29,763 nucleotides of DNA. Origin: a virus. How positions within the stretch are numbered: position 1 is the first letter of the stretch; each line of letters starts with the position of its first letter. The notes below the pieces were generated by a model. That model searched no databases and was not told the DNA's origin. It saw nothing but the letters and a program-made list of their open reading frames with translations. The DNA is taken from positions 1 to 29,763 of the IMG/VR virus record IMGVR_UViG_3300042542_002553, one strand, 5' to 3'. Below are positions 1 through 5,304 of this stretch, in pieces. Made by a program: the position numbers and the translations under genes.

Positions 1-42
1 ATATACAAGGCCTTTCCCTGCCAGAATCCGAGCCGCCCCCCT

Positions 43-336
43 CTATCTCGATCGCTTCGTCTTCCCGAAGCGGCGATGACAATCTCCGCACAGCGGGCGG
101 AGGTTGGAGGGGTGATCCGTACCCCCGAGGCTCCGAGGGACGATATGGTCGACGTGGAGCGGGACGCCTGAGCGGCGACAGATCAGGCAATACGGGATCT
201 TCTTTCGGATCTCCCTCGAGAGCTTCGTCCACGCATAGCCGTACCCCGGGCGGCGGCGATGATCGGGGAGGGCGTGGACTTCGCATCTTGAGGCGGGAGA
301 GGGCTTACCGCACTCAATACAGGGAAAGAGCGGCAT
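43..336 (-). CDS. HNH endonuclease
   Basis: This 97-residue protein is a small HNH nuclease that probably nicks or cuts double-stranded DNA using one metal ion. The HNH core is easy to see: a CxxC pair (C50, C53), the D63-H64 catalytic pair in VDHIVPRSLGG, N78 in SNLRP, and a second pair C83-x2-C86 followed by H87. An extra N-terminal pair (C6, C9) may bind another zinc. The ATG overlaps the TAA of the upstream peptidase gene in a TAATG junction, so it is the last gene of the early operon. In HK97-type phages an HNH protein next to the terminase genes is often needed for packaging. If the genome is circular or permuted, this gene would sit just before the ParB/Mom/terminase block at the other end of the window. 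A homing role cannot be excluded. Confidence 0.9.
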   Translation of the reverse strand: MPLFPCIECGKPSPASRCEVHALPDHRRRPGYGYAWTKLSREIRKKIPYCLICRRSGVPLHVDHIVPRSLGGTDHPSNLRPLCGDCHRRFGKTKRSR

Positions 337-737
337 TACTTCCCGAAGTTCGGGAGCGGGAGATAGGGCGCGATCAGGCGCGCGAAGTGCTCCGTCATAC
401 GCTCCGTCGCGTCAAGATAGTTCGGCTCCAATACGGCCCACGCAATCTTCCCGAGCGGCTCCTCCATATTCTCGAAGACGCGATCCGTCCGAGAGGTCAG
501 GATATGGACGAGCTCGTGCGTAAGGGTGAGACGCTGACGCTCCGGGGACTGCGTAAAGAAGTCCCGAGCGATCCGTAGATCCGCTGACCTGCGCTGATCC
601 GAGACTTCGATATCGGCGAGCGCGTCAATCTCCGCGGCCTCGCGGCTGATTGAGACCTCCCATCCCTGAAGCTCAAGAAAGACGAGCGCGTCTGCTACCC
701 ACTCTTCGAGCCGCTGATATCGATCCTTCCCCTTCAT
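336..737 (-). CDS. HExxH zinc metallopeptidase, ImmA/IrrE-like
   Basis: The 133-residue protein has a clear HELVH zinc-peptidase motif (H74, E75, H78) on a predicted helix. A downstream ATERMTEHFAR helix offers E112 or E116 as the third ligand. The size and layout resemble the phage and mobile-element ImmA/IrrE (DUF955) peptidases, which in the known cases cleave a partner repressor to switch gene expression. An XRE-like regulator lies two genes upstream (837-1337), as expected for such a pair. It could instead be a SprT-like or other small gluzincin. The start is supported by GGAGG four bases before the ATG, and the ATG overlaps the stop of the small ORF upstream (ATGA). The family placement is inferred from the motif and context, not from a close match. 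Confidence 0.65.
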   Translation of the reverse strand: MKGKDRYQRLEEWVADALVFLELQGWEVSISREAAEIDALADIEVSDQRRSADLRIARDFFTQSPERQRLTLTHELVHILTSRTDRVFENMEEPLGKIAWAVLEPNYLDATERMTEHFARLIAPYLPLPNFGK

Positions 738-835
738 AGATCCTCCAATGGTGGACGCGCCGAGGAGTCGAACCTCGGGTTCTTCGTCGCGTAGCCGTAG
801 CGTGCGAGCGAACGTCCACTCGCGCCCGCGCTCAT
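734..835 (-). CDS. possible 33-residue microprotein
   Basis: This ORF begins with an ATG one base after the TAG of the 837-1337 gene and ends in a TGA that overlaps the ATG of the peptidase gene (ATGA), the same joining style used throughout this genome. A purine-rich GGGGAAG stretch lies upstream. The predicted peptide is basic and low in hydrophobic residues (RYGYATKNPRFDSS in its middle), with no recognisable domain. The same bases also contain a tRNA-like T-arm and CCA end, so the reading frame could be accidental. The coding call rests only on frame, spacing and coupling. Confidence 0.35.
   Translation of the reverse strand: MSAGASGRSLARYGYATKNPRFDSSARPPLEDL
749..827 (-). other. tRNA-like 3' end (T-arm plus CCA)
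   Basis: On the minus strand there is a five-pair T-arm (CGAGG, loop TTCGACT, CCTCG). It is followed by eight bases, an A and CCA. A GGGCGCG at 827-821 can pair with CGCGTCC at 759-753 (one G-T pair) to form an acceptor-like stem. I could not find a five-pair anticodon stem with a seven-base loop in between, and the acceptor-to-T-arm spacing is one base too long for an ordinary tRNA. This may be a decayed tRNA, the phage copy of a tRNA-type attachment site, or chance in a short coding stretch. Confidence 0.25.
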
Positions 836-836
836 C

Positions 837-1337
837 CTATCTTCCCCAATCCTTCCCGACGATCGGGATATCCCGCTTCGCGTTCTTCGCGAGGGTGAGC
901 GGGGAGATCGGGCGGAGCGGACATACGCCGTCGGGACAGAACTGCTCATCGCCCGGATCTTCAGGGGAGGGCGCGCACTCGCGACAGAACTTCGCGACGA
1001 CCCGACGATGCTCGGCGAGCTCCACGTTGGAGCCGTCCGCGAGCCTTGAGCGGGAGTGCTCCACCTTCGCGCTCCGGGACTGAGGCGTCGCCTTCGCGGC
1101 CTCGATGACTTTCTTCAGCGTCTCAAGATCGAGCGGCTTTATCCGAATCCTTCCCGCCATACGCTCACGCATCCACGAGATCGGGAGCCCGAGCTCATCG
1201 TGGGCGGAGGCTACCCCTGCGAGAACGCGGGAGTTCCCTCGTGCGGCGCGTACCATCTCGACGAAGATCTTCGCCTCTGCGAGCGCGAGGTTCTTTTTGA
1301 TCCGTACGTCCCGATCGGACTTCGCTTCGCTCGACAT
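837..1337 (-). CDS. XRE-like DNA-binding regulator with Cys-rich C-terminus (putative)
   Basis: The 166-residue product is not a confident family match. Residues about 36-83 look like the second half of an XRE/Cro-type helix-turn-helix (LPISWMRERMAGRIRIKPLD followed by a hydrophobic helix), a pattern common in small phage regulators. The C-terminal third has four cysteines (C118-x2-C121 and C134-x4-C139), suggesting a zinc or metal site. The ATG is preceded by GGAGG at four bases. Its neighbour but one is an HExxH peptidase, so an ImmR-like repressor cleaved by an ImmA-like peptidase is a reasonable idea. The fold and any regulatory role are inferred; a structural or DNA-packaging role is possible. 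Confidence 0.45.
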   Translation of the reverse strand: MSSEAKSDRDVRIKKNLALAEAKIFVEMVRAARGNSRVLAGVASAHDELGLPISWMRERMAGRIRIKPLDLETLKKVIEAAKATPQSRSAKVEHSRSRLADGSNVELAEHRRVVAKFCRECAPSPEDPGDEQFCPDGVCPLRPISPLTLAKNAKRDIPIVGKDWGR

Positions 1338-1382
1338 TGATCCTCCTTCTCGTGGATCGCGAGGATAGCCGATCGCGGAGAC

Positions 1383-1904
1383 TTAGGGGAGGATCTCGAT
1401 CTTTACCTTCGTCACGCCGAGATAGAGCGGGACGCCGAGGGCGTCCCATACGGCGGGTGCGAGATCGATCAGGCGATCATTCCCGGGCTTCTTATCTCCG
1501 CCTCGGCACTCGCAAAAGTCTACGACGTGGACGATCACGGATATCCCCGTGAGCTTCGAGGTAACGATCACGCGGTAGCGGTTGCGCCATTCGTGCGCCT
1601 TCTCTCGCCGTAACTCTGGCCCCGCTGCTCCGTAGAACTCAATCCCTTCGCGGGTGTACCACGCCGTCTGTCCGTTGCGCTCCGCGTCGTAGTGCGTGGC
1701 GATGCCGTGAAGCGTAGGGTTTACCACCACCTCGTCGGGACTCGCCGTCGGGATAGGATCGCGATCCACGAACGGCGAGGGGCTCGGAACGGAGGCGGGG
1801 ACGCTGATCGTTCCGAGCCTCAAGCCGAGACTCAAGAGAGCCGAACCTGCGAGAGCGGAGCCGAGGAGGAGCATCGCGCCCGCGAGGGCGACCGCCCGGA
1901 TCAT
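1383..1904 (-). CDS. Secreted RlpA-like double-psi beta-barrel protein
   Basis: The 173-residue protein starts with an uncleaved or cleaved export signal: a basic start, then a hydrophobic stretch at about residues 4-27. A proline/serine-rich linker follows (about 35-60). Residues about 66-172 match the RlpA-like double-psi beta-barrel pattern: HGIATHYDAERNG near the start, V-x-V strands, HVVDFCEC, then DLAPAVWDALGVPL and a final VKIEIL strand. Known RlpA proteins bind or cleave peptidoglycan glycan strands in the cell envelope. Here it lies in the early operon, far from the lysis genes, so a role in altering the host wall or blocking other phages is possible. Its ATG overlaps the upstream stop (ATGA at 1901-1904). 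The domain is likely; the activity is unproven. Confidence 0.65.
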   Translation of the reverse strand: MIRAVALAGAMLLLGSALAGSALLSLGLRLGTISVPASVPSPSPFVDRDPIPTASPDEVVVNPTLHGIATHYDAERNGQTAWYTREGIEFYGAAGPELRREKAHEWRNRYRVIVTSKLTGISVIVHVVDFCECRGGDKKPGNDRLIDLAPAVWDALGVPLYLGVTKVKIEILP

Positions 1905-2101
1905 CTCTTCTCGTAGTCGCGCGGGGCGATCGCGCGCTCCATCTCATCAAGAGCGCGGACGAGCTCCATCGCGACCTTCAGGCCTTCGGAGTATCCGCGC
2001 GAGTATTCGGGAGCCTTCTCGAGAACCGCCTCGCCCGCGATGCGCGCCTGAGTGAGCGCGAGGATTAAATCCTCACGATTCAGAACAGGATCACGGCGCA
2101 T
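1901..2101 (-). CDS. Small helical protein of unknown function
   Basis: I do not recognise this 66-residue protein. It is predicted to be mainly alpha-helical, with mixed charge and no cysteines, signal or membrane segment. A GTG two codons upstream (2107) is in frame, but GGAGG five bases before the ATG at 2101 favours the shorter form, because the GTG lies within that ribosome-binding stretch. It overlaps the end of the resolvase-like gene by 11 bases and its stop overlaps the start of the RlpA-like gene (ATGA), so the three are likely translated together. Confidence 0.6.
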   Translation of the reverse strand: MRRDPVLNREDLILALTQARIAGEAVLEKAPEYSRGYSEGLKVAMELVRALDEMERAIAPRDYEKR

Positions 2102-2477
2102 CGTCACCTCCGCGATGGTTATAGAACGCGAGAAAGTCCTGAAGATCGAAGACGATCAGGGCCGTACGCTTCACCCCTGCCCCGGGCTTATTACCCACCA
2201 CGACCGCGCGGAGCTCATCGCCTCGGACGCTGAGCGATCGGAGCGCGTTATCAATCCGCGTCGGAAAGAATCCGTTCCCGCACTTCGCCTGAATCGCCAA
2301 CCATCCGGGGACTTCCACGTCCGTCTTCCCGCCGAACATCCCCACGCGCTTCGCGCCTCCGCCGATCTGAGCGACGATCTCACGCTCGAAGGCGTTCCCT
2401 GAGTTGCGCGCGCGCTTCCCGCGAACGGACTTCTCTTTATTCGCTTCGGTGATCGCGAGATCTTTCATCCGCGCCAT
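2091..2477 (-). CDS. PD-(D/E)XK nuclease, Holliday-junction-resolvase-like
   Basis: This 128-residue protein resembles the small archaeal Hjc/phage resolvase-type nucleases. It has an N-terminal basic tail, then GNAFEREIVAQI (E31 or E33), a glycine-rich turn, D53 in GGKTDVEVPG, and the last active-site strand WLAIQAK, with Q63 where glutamate is usual and K65. The Q-x-K variant is seen in some members but could lower activity. Such enzymes resolve branched DNA before packaging or process recombination intermediates. A longer frame opens upstream to 2597, but that part overlaps the neighbouring gene. The ATG at 2477 shares bases with the upstream TAA (TAATG), which fits the local coupling style. 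Confidence 0.65.
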   Translation of the reverse strand: MARMKDLAITEANKEKSVRGKRARNSGNAFEREIVAQIGGGAKRVGMFGGKTDVEVPGWLAIQAKCGNGFFPTRIDNALRSLSVRGDELRAVVVGNKPGAGVKRTALIVFDLQDFLAFYNHRGGDDAP

Positions 2478-2671
2478 TACTTCATCCCGAAACAGGCGCG
2501 ATGCTGCCAGACCATCGCCATACGCCTCTTCCCTGAATCGAAGGAGATCCAACGGACGCGATACGCATCCTTCAGCGCGGGGATGATCTCGGAGCATCGG
2601 CTACAGGGCGAGACGATAAACCGCGGCTCCCTGCGCGGCCCTGCGTTCTTCTTCGCCTTTACGCCCGCCAT
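2477..2671 (-). CDS. Small CCHC zinc-finger protein (PARP-finger-like spacing)
   Basis: The 64-residue protein has a lysine/arginine-rich N-terminus and four candidate zinc ligands: C23-x2-C26 and H57-x2-C60, separated by 30 residues. This C-x2-C...H-x2-C arrangement, with an aromatic residue and a W before the histidine (VWQHRACFG), looks like the nick- and end-binding zinc finger of PARP and DNA ligase III. A role in binding DNA ends or breaks would fit the neighbouring nuclease gene, but the resemblance is only in ligand spacing and context. The ATG follows a nine-base gap after the upstream gene, and the stop is shared with the next start (TAATG). Confidence 0.55.
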   Translation of the reverse strand: MAGVKAKKNAGPRREPRFIVSPCSRCSEIIPALKDAYRVRWISFDSGKRRMAMVWQHRACFGMK

Positions 2672-2680
2672 ACCCCGATC

Positions 2681-2902
2681 CTACCCGATCTCTTCGTCTT
2701 CAGGCGTTCGGATCTTCTCCTCCGCCTCGTCGCACTCGTAGCAGCTCCACGTGATGATCTCGCCCTCGTGCCCGCCGAAGAACGGCCCCGAGAGATACGC
2801 CGACATCATCGCGAGCCCACAATGGCGGCACGAAGGCGGAGGATCGAGATAGAGCCTCGCGAACGTCTCGCACTCCGCCTTCTTACAGACTCGGCACTTC
2901 AT
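2681..2902 (-). CDS. Three-CxxC zinc-ribbon microprotein
   Basis: This 73-residue acidic protein carries three CxxC pairs (C3-C6, C25-C28, C54-C57) plus C11 and C47-region glycine/histidine residues. It probably folds around one or two zinc ions. I cannot name a family. The C-terminus is strongly acidic (TPEDEEIG end). The ATG overlaps the stop of the LexA-like gene (ATGA at 2899-2902), so the two are likely made together. Possible roles include protein-protein or nucleic-acid binding during take-over of the host. Confidence 0.65.
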   Translation of the reverse strand: MKCRVCKKAECETFARLYLDPPPSCRHCGLAMMSAYLSGPFFGGHEGEIITWSCYECDEAEEKIRTPEDEEIG

Positions 2903-3099
2903 CGCTTCACCCTGAGCCCTCGGGCGACGCCCGTCGTCCGGGAGATCTTCCCTTCACTCACGAGCTCCGCGAGCCCCGCCTGAACGGTGCTATGACCTCG
3001 CCCGAGGATCGCCGCGAGTTCACGGACGGAGGGCGCGTAGCCGTTCTCCGCGACGTAGGATCGGATCGCCTTAAGGATCTCGTCTCGGGTGCTATTCAT
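2899..3099 (-). CDS. LexA-type winged-helix DNA-binding domain, no peptidase
   Basis: The 66-residue protein matches the N-terminal DNA-binding domain of LexA: EILKAIRSYVAENGYAPSVR, then ELAAILG, the recognition helix near GHSTVQAGLAEL, and a final GKISRT...ARGLR strand. Host LexA is usually about 200-240 residues and has a C-terminal self-cleaving serine peptidase. Here that half is absent, so the protein should not respond to RecA in the LexA manner. It may repress phage promoters or compete with host LexA at SOS sites. It overlaps the upstream gene by eight bases and the downstream gene by four. A candidate target is the 19-bp palindrome at 8299-8317, but this is a guess. Confidence 0.75.
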   Translation of the reverse strand: MNSTRDEILKAIRSYVAENGYAPSVRELAAILGRGHSTVQAGLAELVSEGKISRTTGVARGLRVKR

Positions 3100-3433
3100 T
3101 CGCGCCCTCCATCTTCATATCCGCCGTCCATACGCCGTCCCGGAGGGCGAGCGCGATGATCGAATAGTTCGCGAGATCGAGAAGGCAATCCCTGAGCACC
3201 TGCTCCCGCTCATCGTTGAGGGTATCGATCAGGATCGTCCCGTTCACGATCTCTCCCTGAATCTGCGCCCGAGCCCGCTCGACCTTATTCGTGAGCTGCT
3301 CAAGGATTCCCCACGTCCCCGCTGAGAGGACGTTCCCCGGGCCGTAGTGCCGCTGCCGCTCGCATAGGATCGCGAACGCTTCGGAGTAGTACGGCTCCAA
3401 TCTTTCCTCGAAGGTTTTCTTAATCTGAGTCAT
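3092..3433 (-). CDS. Nmad1/DUF1599-like or MazG-like helical nucleotide protein
   Basis: This 113-residue all-helical protein has features of the nucleotide-modification-associated domain 1 (DUF1599) and related MazG-like families: FEERLEP, then the HYGPGN turn, the NKVERARAQI helix, and the closing acidic helix LRDCLLDLANYSIIALALRD, whose D-x3-N pattern suggests a Mg-nucleotide site. Family members are frequent in phages with altered DNA bases or nucleotide-pool control. The Mom-like enzyme encoded in this genome gives it a plausible partner, but no direct link is visible. A good ribosome-binding site (AAGGGGG) precedes the ATG, and the 14-bp repeat array lies just upstream, so this gene may start a sub-operon. 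Confidence 0.5.
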   Translation of the reverse strand: MTQIKKTFEERLEPYYSEAFAILCERQRHYGPGNVLSAGTWGILEQLTNKVERARAQIQGEIVNGTILIDTLNDEREQVLRDCLLDLANYSIIALALRDGVWTADMKMEGANE

Positions 3434-3461
3434 TTTCCCCCTCCTTCTTTCATAGATATAT

Positions 3462-3501
3462 TCTCTAATCTCTTGTCTCTAATCTCTTGTCTCTAATCTC
3501 T
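3462..3501. repeat. 14-bp tandem repeat array, iteron-like
   Basis: On the plus strand TCTCTAATCTCTTG occurs at 3462-3475 and 3476-3489. A third copy at 3490 matches for 12 bases, so there are almost three copies with a period of 14. On the coding (minus) strand the unit reads as GAGATTAGAGACAA-type purine-rich sequence. The third copy covers the stop codon of the upstream nuclease gene, and the array ends about 30 bases before the ATG at 3433. Close by on the plus strand GTTAC-CC-GTAAC (about 3504-3515) forms a short inverted repeat. The array is a candidate replication origin, an initiator-binding site or an operator. Confidence 0.7.
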
Positions 3502-4092
3502 ACCGTTACCCGTAACGCTTTTGTAACGGGGTGATACGGAATCCCCGATCGCGAGAGAGGCTTCCACGAGCTCCTCGATCGGCTTCAGGTCGGAGAGATC
3601 CACGTCCCGCATATCCCGGAACGAGAGGCCTCCGCCGCCCATCTCTGAGCCCTTCGGGATGAGGACGCTCCTCTCCCTGAACTCGGCATCGCTCATCCAC
3701 CCGACGATCCACGCCTCCTCGTACCTGAAGAACGGAGCCTCCGCCTTCGGGTAAAGAGAGACGAAGACGAACGCCTCGGGATGCTGAAACTCCAGACTCT
3801 CCTCGGCGACTCCCGCCTGATAGTGCGCCTCCGGGCGCACGCTGCGCGGCTTCGTCTTGACTTCGATCCTCCCGAGGGCGAGGTGGCGATAATCGAACTC
3901 ATACGCCCCCACGTGCTCGAGAAGCTGACCTCCGAGGCGATGGAACGCCCGCTCGAAGGCGGCCTCTCCGAAGGCTCCCGCGACCTTCGACTCTTTCCCG
4001 AGATAGCTCGGCGTCTCCCCGGAGTAAAGAAGCTCGCGCGCCCGAAGGCGGATCTCTCCGTCAATCGGGACGAGGTAGCCGAACCCGCTCAC
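3493..4092 (-). CDS. PD-(D/E)XK family nuclease
   Basis: The 199-residue protein has the layout of a restriction-like nuclease: FGEAAFERAFHRLGG near residues 42-56 (E43/E47), then D67 in YEFDYRH, and the core GRIEVKTK with E77-x-K79. Similar phage proteins act in recombination or break branched or host DNA. The downstream part contains aromatic and acidic residues and no other domain that I recognise. An in-frame ATG exists at 4233, but the extra 47 residues are highly charged and lie over the neighbouring gene. The GTG at 4092 overlaps the upstream stop (GTGA) and fits the local pattern, so I chose it. Its stop codon lies within the 14-bp repeat array. Confidence 0.6.
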   Translation of the reverse strand: MSGFGYLVPIDGEIRLRARELLYSGETPSYLGKESKVAGAFGEAAFERAFHRLGGQLLEHVGAYEFDYRHLALGRIEVKTKPRSVRPEAHYQAGVAEESLEFQHPEAFVFVSLYPKAEAPFFRYEEAWIVGWMSDAEFRERSVLIPKGSEMGGGGLSFRDMRDVDLSDLKPIEELVEASLAIGDSVSPRYKSVTGNGRD

Positions 4093-4490
4093 GATCCCAC
4101 CTCGCGGAAGAGATCGCCGATCTTCGTCGGCTTCCCGCCCCTCGGCGTCTCCTTCACAAGAGCCCCGACCTGACGCTCGCGGTATCGCTTCACCCGCTCG
4201 CTCCCCGTCGGGTCGATCTGGTATCTCTTCCACTTCGCGACGTGGATTGAGCCGTCGGGATCAACCGCGAGGAGCCCTGAGTCCACGAGCTCCTGCGCCG
4301 ATTCCGCCACGCTCGGAGATACGACCGCGCTCAAGTGCTTCAGGGATTCGAAGTATCCGGGGCGATCACTCTCCTTCGCCGCGAGGATGATCGCCACGAA
4401 GGCCCACCTCACCGCGTCGGAGGAGAGCGTCGCCACCCTCGCATCCCTGACCATCCCTACGTCGAACTTCGCCCACGGGCGGCCCTTCAT
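4089..4490 (-). CDS. Replication-initiator-like winged-helix protein
   Basis: This 133-residue protein resembles the N-terminal part of phage replisome organisers. It has KFDVGMVRDARVATLSSDAV at the start, a helical stretch with AAK, a winged-helix-like segment that includes LVDSGLLAVD-x-DGSIHVAKW, and the characteristic ending KRYQIDPTGSERVKRYRER. Proteins with this pattern often bind the phage origin and load a helicase. No helicase or loader gene is visible here, so the host machine would have to be recruited. The repeat array about 600 bases downstream is a possible binding site. Translation is coupled on both sides (ATGA at 4487-4490, GTGA at 4089-4092). The role is inferred from pattern similarity. 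Confidence 0.55.
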   Translation of the reverse strand: MKGRPWAKFDVGMVRDARVATLSSDAVRWAFVAIILAAKESDRPGYFESLKHLSAVVSPSVAESAQELVDSGLLAVDPDGSIHVAKWKRYQIDPTGSERVKRYRERQVGALVKETPRGGKPTKIGDLFREVGS

Positions 4491-4687
4491 TCTCCCTCTC
4501 CTTCCACTTTACGAATCTCAATCAGGACGTTCCGATGCTGCTCGACATAGTCCGCCCCTCCATAAATCGCCGCGAGGCGTTTTAAATGCGCGAGATAGCA
4601 GGATCGGCAAACGGGGCGCGACGAGTGGGGAGGCTTCGGATAATCCGCAACCCCTCGGCACTCGGCGCACTTTTTGGCGGCGATCAT
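4487..4687 (-). CDS. Zinc-ribbon microprotein (two CxxC pairs)
   Basis: The 66-residue protein contains C7-x2-C10 and C27-x2-C30, with a proline-rich loop between and a helical C-terminal half. This is a typical small zinc-ribbon or treble-clef layout. It is not a family I can name. The ATG at 4687 overlaps the stop of the upstream gene (ATGA). A longer in-frame ATG at 4741 would overlap that gene without a clear ribosome-binding site, so I rejected it. Confidence 0.65.
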   Translation of the reverse strand: MIAAKKCAECRGVADYPKPPHSSRPVCRSCYLAHLKRLAAIYGGADYVEQHRNVLIEIRKVEGEGE

Positions 4688-5304
4688 CGCTTCGCCTCTT
4701 GGGCGGCTTCCCATACCTTCGAAGGCTTCTCGTCGCACCATCCGCGCGGATAGCCCTCATCCTTCGCCCCGCAAGACCAGAAGGCGTACGCCTTACCCGC
4801 CTTCGAGATCCCCTCCTTAAAGCCCCAGTCCCGACCGTGGACGGGACATCGCCCCGCGGCGAGCTCCGCCCCGATCTTCGCGACGGGGTTCTCCGGGAGG
4901 GTGATCGTTTCGATCGCCGCCTCCTGAGCGGAGAAGATCTCTCGCGCCGCCTGAGCGATCTGAGCATCTCCTGCGCCCCGCTTCGCGAGCACCTCATCCG
5001 CCGAGGCGATCTTCTTCGAGGGGAGCCCCGCCGCTACGAGCGCGCGCCCGATCGCCGAAGTCTCCGCGTTCTCAAGCTCCGCACCCCGCGTATAGGGCGT
5101 CGTCCCCGGAATCGCGAGGGCTGAGTGGCCCACGCCCGCGGCGAGCGTCTCGTCCGCCTTTCGGAAGACCTCCGCCTTCACCGTGACCCGCTTCTCCGAT
5201 TGATCCACGATCGTCGTAACGATCCGAGCCGTCGGGTGCTTCGCGTACCATTCGCGGAGCCGATCCGCGACCTCTACGTAGTTGGAAAGATCGAACCCTG
5301 CCAT
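4684..5304 (-). CDS. Putative ssDNA-annealing/recombination accessory protein
   Basis: The 206-residue protein contains the stretch ELENAETSAIGRALVAAGL (residues about 76-94). The ETSAIGRAL signature recurs in phage recombination proteins related to the ERF/Rad52-like annealing group. An acidic strand/helix region precedes it, and a C-terminal cysteine/histidine cluster (C153, H156, C178, C190) may bind zinc. It lies directly after a Cas4-like nuclease gene, with the ATG immediately following the upstream TAA. An exonuclease and an annealing protein together form the usual two-part phage recombination system. The annealing role is inferred from the motif and this neighbour; the name is uncertain. 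Confidence 0.5.
   Translation of the reverse strand: MAGFDLSNYVEVADRLREWYAKHPTARIVTTIVDQSEKRVTVKAEVFRKADETLAAGVGHSALAIPGTTPYTRGAELENAETSAIGRALVAAGLPSKKIASADEVLAKRGAGDAQIAQAAREIFSAQEAAIETITLPENPVAKIGAELAAGRCPVHGRDWGFKEGISKAGKAYAFWSCGAKDEGYPRGWCDEKPSKVWEAAQEAKR

Noticed and set aside
749-827. Complete functional tRNA
   Set aside because: No five-pair anticodon arm with a seven-base loop was found and the acceptor/T-arm spacing has an extra base.
748-1083. Plus-strand ORF opposite the XRE-like and micro-ORF region
   Set aside because: Serine- and arginine-rich translation typical of the reverse frame of a GC-rich gene, with no domain and no plausible start signal.
4093-4233. Longer start for the 3493-4092 nuclease
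   Set aside because: The upstream 47 residues are highly charged and overlap the neighbouring gene, whereas the GTG at 4092 forms a GTGA junction.
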